6,187 nt of DNA from an uncultured Thiotrichaceae bacterium (lineage in GTDB: Bacteria > Pseudomonadota > Gammaproteobacteria > Thiotrichales > Thiotrichaceae): positions 1 to 6,187 of the forward strand of contig CACVAV010000190.1 of NCBI GenBank assembly GCA_902727945.1. The letters run 5' to 3'. Both the position numbers and the translations under genes were made by a program. Below the pieces are notes generated by a model. It was not told the origin of the DNA. It made no database searches and saw only the letters and a list, made by a program, of their open reading frames with translations. Shown here piece after piece: positions 4,558 to 6,187 of this stretch (position 1 is its first letter; the number at the start of each line of letters is the position of its first letter).

Positions 4558-6187
4558 ATGCAGCGCCATTTAAGCCTTGTTGCCGGTTCCCATGCTGATG
4601 TCCTTCAGCGTGCTATTAATCATTTCCAGCATTCCCGGCGTGTTCTGTGGGTCACACAAGAAAACATCCCGTTGACTGATGATGCCTCATCGGTTTGCCT
4701 GCCTACGCATAAAGCTCGCAGCGTTCTGGGGCGCGAATTTTTTATTGTTGTGTTCGATGCCTGGAGCGGGCTGGACGTTAATGCGCTGGCAGCGGTAAGC
4801 GGCACTATTTGTGCCGGTGGCTCCTTGGTTTTATTGACACCTCCGTTGACTGAATGGCCGCAGTATGCTGATCCGGATTATAAACGTTTTCTGCCGCATC
4901 CCTGGCAGCCTGATCAGTTGGATGGATATTTTTTGCAGCGGTTTATCCGGTTGCTAAACGGTTATCCGTTACTGGATTTGGGTGATGTTCCGTTGGTGCC
5001 TGATCAGGTTGTTAGTGCGCACACCAGTGATGAGCAGCTATCGGCTTTGCAAGCTATTCTTGAGGCGCGGGAAGCTGTAGTGATGATGGCTGCGCGGGGG
5101 CGTGGGAAGTCTGCGGTGTTGGGGATGGTGGTGGAGTGTTTGAAGGGGAGAAAAGGGGATTTAAAGGTTCTGCTGACCGCACCCTCACGAGCTGCTGCCG
5201 AAACCGTTTTCAAACACACCGGGTTTCCCCCTGAATTCATCGCACCGGATGACTTACTACAAACCCTGCCCGAAGCTGATGTATTGCTGGTTGATGAGGC
5301 GGCAATGATTCCAGTGCCGATGTTATTGACGATGCAGCAGCATTATCCGCGTTGTGTATTTTCAACGACTTCACAGGGTTATGAGGGTAGTGGGCGTGGA
5401 TTTGTGCTGCGCTTTCAGGCTGAGCTGGATTCGCGTGTACCTGACTGGAAAAGTGTGCGGTTGAACTCACCTATTCGCTGGGCGGAAGGCGACCAGTTGG
5501 AAGCCTTATTGAATGATTTGTTACTGCTGGATGTGGAGTTGGTGGGGAGTGGTGGTTTTGATTTTTCCGAAGGTGTTTCATACCGGATGATTTCGCAGCA
5601 GGCGTTGCCGGATAATGAGGTGTTGTTGCGGCAGTTATTCAGTTTATTAGTGAATGCACATTATCAAACCCGGCCTTCTGATTTAAGACAGATGGTGGAT
5701 GCACCGCAACTGACTATTCATGTGCTGGAACAAAATCAGCAGCCGGTAGCTGTGGCTTTGCTGACGGGTGAGGGTGGGCTGGATACAGAGTTGGTAGCTG
5801 ATATACATGCCGGTAAGCGGCGGCCTCATGGACACTTGCTGGCGCAGTCACTGACCTTTCATGCAGGGATTGAAGGTGCGGCTTGTTTACAGGGTGAGCG
5901 GGTGATGCGCATTGCGGTGCATCCGGAGTTGCAGGGTAATGGATTGGGTGCGCGTTTATTGGATCATGTGATCGGGTATGCCCGCCAGCAGCAGGCGGAT
6001 TATGTTGGTGTAAGTTATGCGATGTCGTCTGAGTTGCTATCATTTTGGCAGCGGGCGGGGTTTGTGTCGGTTAGATTAGGATTTCGTAAGGATAAGGCCA
6101 GTGGGGCACGGTCGTTGATGCAGGTGTGCGGGTTGAGTAAGGCGGGCATTGCATTAGCTCAAAAAGCCGGAGACAAGTTCCGGCAAG
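4558..6187 (+). CDS. tmcA: tRNA(Met) cytidine acetyltransferase, C-terminus cut by the right edge
   Basis: Enzyme that makes N4-acetylcytidine at wobble position 34 of elongator tRNA(Met), using acetyl-CoA and ATP/GTP, which guards against misreading of isoleucine codons. 543 residues are visible, against about 670 in E. coli, so the end of the protein with its tRNA-binding tail is missing. An N-terminal DUF1726-like domain (about 5-150) precedes the helicase-like ATPase with Walker A AARGRGKS (178-185), TAPS (207-210), Walker B VLLVDEAAMIPVP (242-254) and STTSQGYEGSGRGF (269-282). The GNAT domain has the acetyl-CoA signature RIAVHPELQGNGLGARLL (451-468) and SFWQRAGF (495-502), then the family-typical segment RKDKASGARS (510-519). 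No frameshift is seen. The ATG at 4558 is the first possible start, because an in-frame TAG ends four bases earlier. It has no clear Shine-Dalgarno. It begins 37 bases after glnB with no terminator between, so read-through from nadE-glnB is likely. Codon composition changes sharply around 5160. Confidence 0.94.
   Translation, partial: MQRHLSLVAGSHADVLQRAINHFQHSRRVLWVTQENIPLTDDASSVCLPTHKARSVLGREFFIVVFDAWSGLDVNALAAVSGTICAGGSLVLLTPPLTEWPQYADPDYKRFLPHPWQPDQLDGYFLQRFIRLLNGYPLLDLGDVPLVPDQVVSAHTSDEQLSALQAILEAREAVVMMAARGRGKSAVLGMVVECLKGRKGDLKVLLTAPSRAAAETVFKHTGFPPEFIAPDDLLQTLPEADVLLVDEAAMIPVPMLLTMQQHYPRCVFSTTSQGYEGSGRGFVLRFQAELDSRVPDWKSVRLNSPIRWAEGDQLEALLNDLLLLDVELVGSGGFDFSEGVSYRMISQQALPDNEVLLRQLFSLLVNAHYQTRPSDLRQMVDAPQLTIHVLEQNQQPVAVALLTGEGGLDTELVADIHAGKRRPHGHLLAQSLTFHAGIEGAACLQGERVMRIAVHPELQGNGLGARLLDHVIGYARQQQADYVGVSYAMSSELLSFWQRAGFVSVRLGFRKDKASGARSLMQVCGLSKAGIALAQKAGDKFRQ
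5121..5134 (+). other. G-rich stretch with possible two-quartet G-quadruplex
   Basis: GGGGATGGTGGTGG inside tmcA has four closely spaced GG runs with one- to two-base loops. GGGGG (5096-5100), GGG (5104-5106), GGGG (5145-5148) and GGGG (5155-5158) flank it. Folding is only a possibility; the run also simply encodes part of the region after Walker A. Confidence 0.25.

Noticed and set aside
5714..6043. 109-codon open frame on the minus strand, antisense to tmcA
   Set aside because: It lies wholly within tmcA, whose motifs are clear in the other strand, and its His/Pro/Ala-rich product matches no family I recognise; typical shadow of coding sequence.

Overview
The window looks like an ordinary chromosomal stretch of a gammaproteobacterium of moderate GC content. 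The main taxonomic clue is TmcA, whose bacterial members are, as far as is known, concentrated in Gammaproteobacteria. A PilS/PilR pair and a nadE-glnB pair fit the same group. The species cannot be named from the sequence.

Layout: two divergent gene sets meet at a short AT-rich gap near 2378-2438. The leftward (minus-strand) set is a small membrane-anchored zinc-finger-like protein of the PP0621 type (2126-2377), then the PilS-type sensor histidine kinase (504-2174, TTG start, overlapping the gene before it by 49 bases), then a PilR-type NtrC-family response regulator (458 down to base 1, cut by the window edge). The rightward (plus-strand) set is glutamine-dependent NAD+ synthetase nadE (about 2439-4112), the nitrogen-signalling PII protein glnB (4182-4520), then tRNA(Met) cytidine acetyltransferase tmcA (4558 to the right edge, C-terminus missing).

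How the genes work together: PilS and PilR form a two-component system that in Pseudomonas and relatives activates sigma-54-dependent pilin transcription. NadE uses glutamine as nitrogen donor to make NAD+, and PII reports glutamine, 2-oxoglutarate and ATP/ADP status, so their adjacency suggests a link between nitrogen status and NAD+ synthesis. TmcA acts on tRNA and has no evident functional tie to the other two, but it follows glnB closely with no visible terminator.

I see no mobile element, CRISPR array, rRNA or tRNA gene, and no wholly novel system. The points worth a second look are the nadE-glnB pairing with small inverted repeats in its spacer, the non-ATG and overlapping start of pilS, the uncertain nadE start, and an abrupt codon-composition change inside tmcA.
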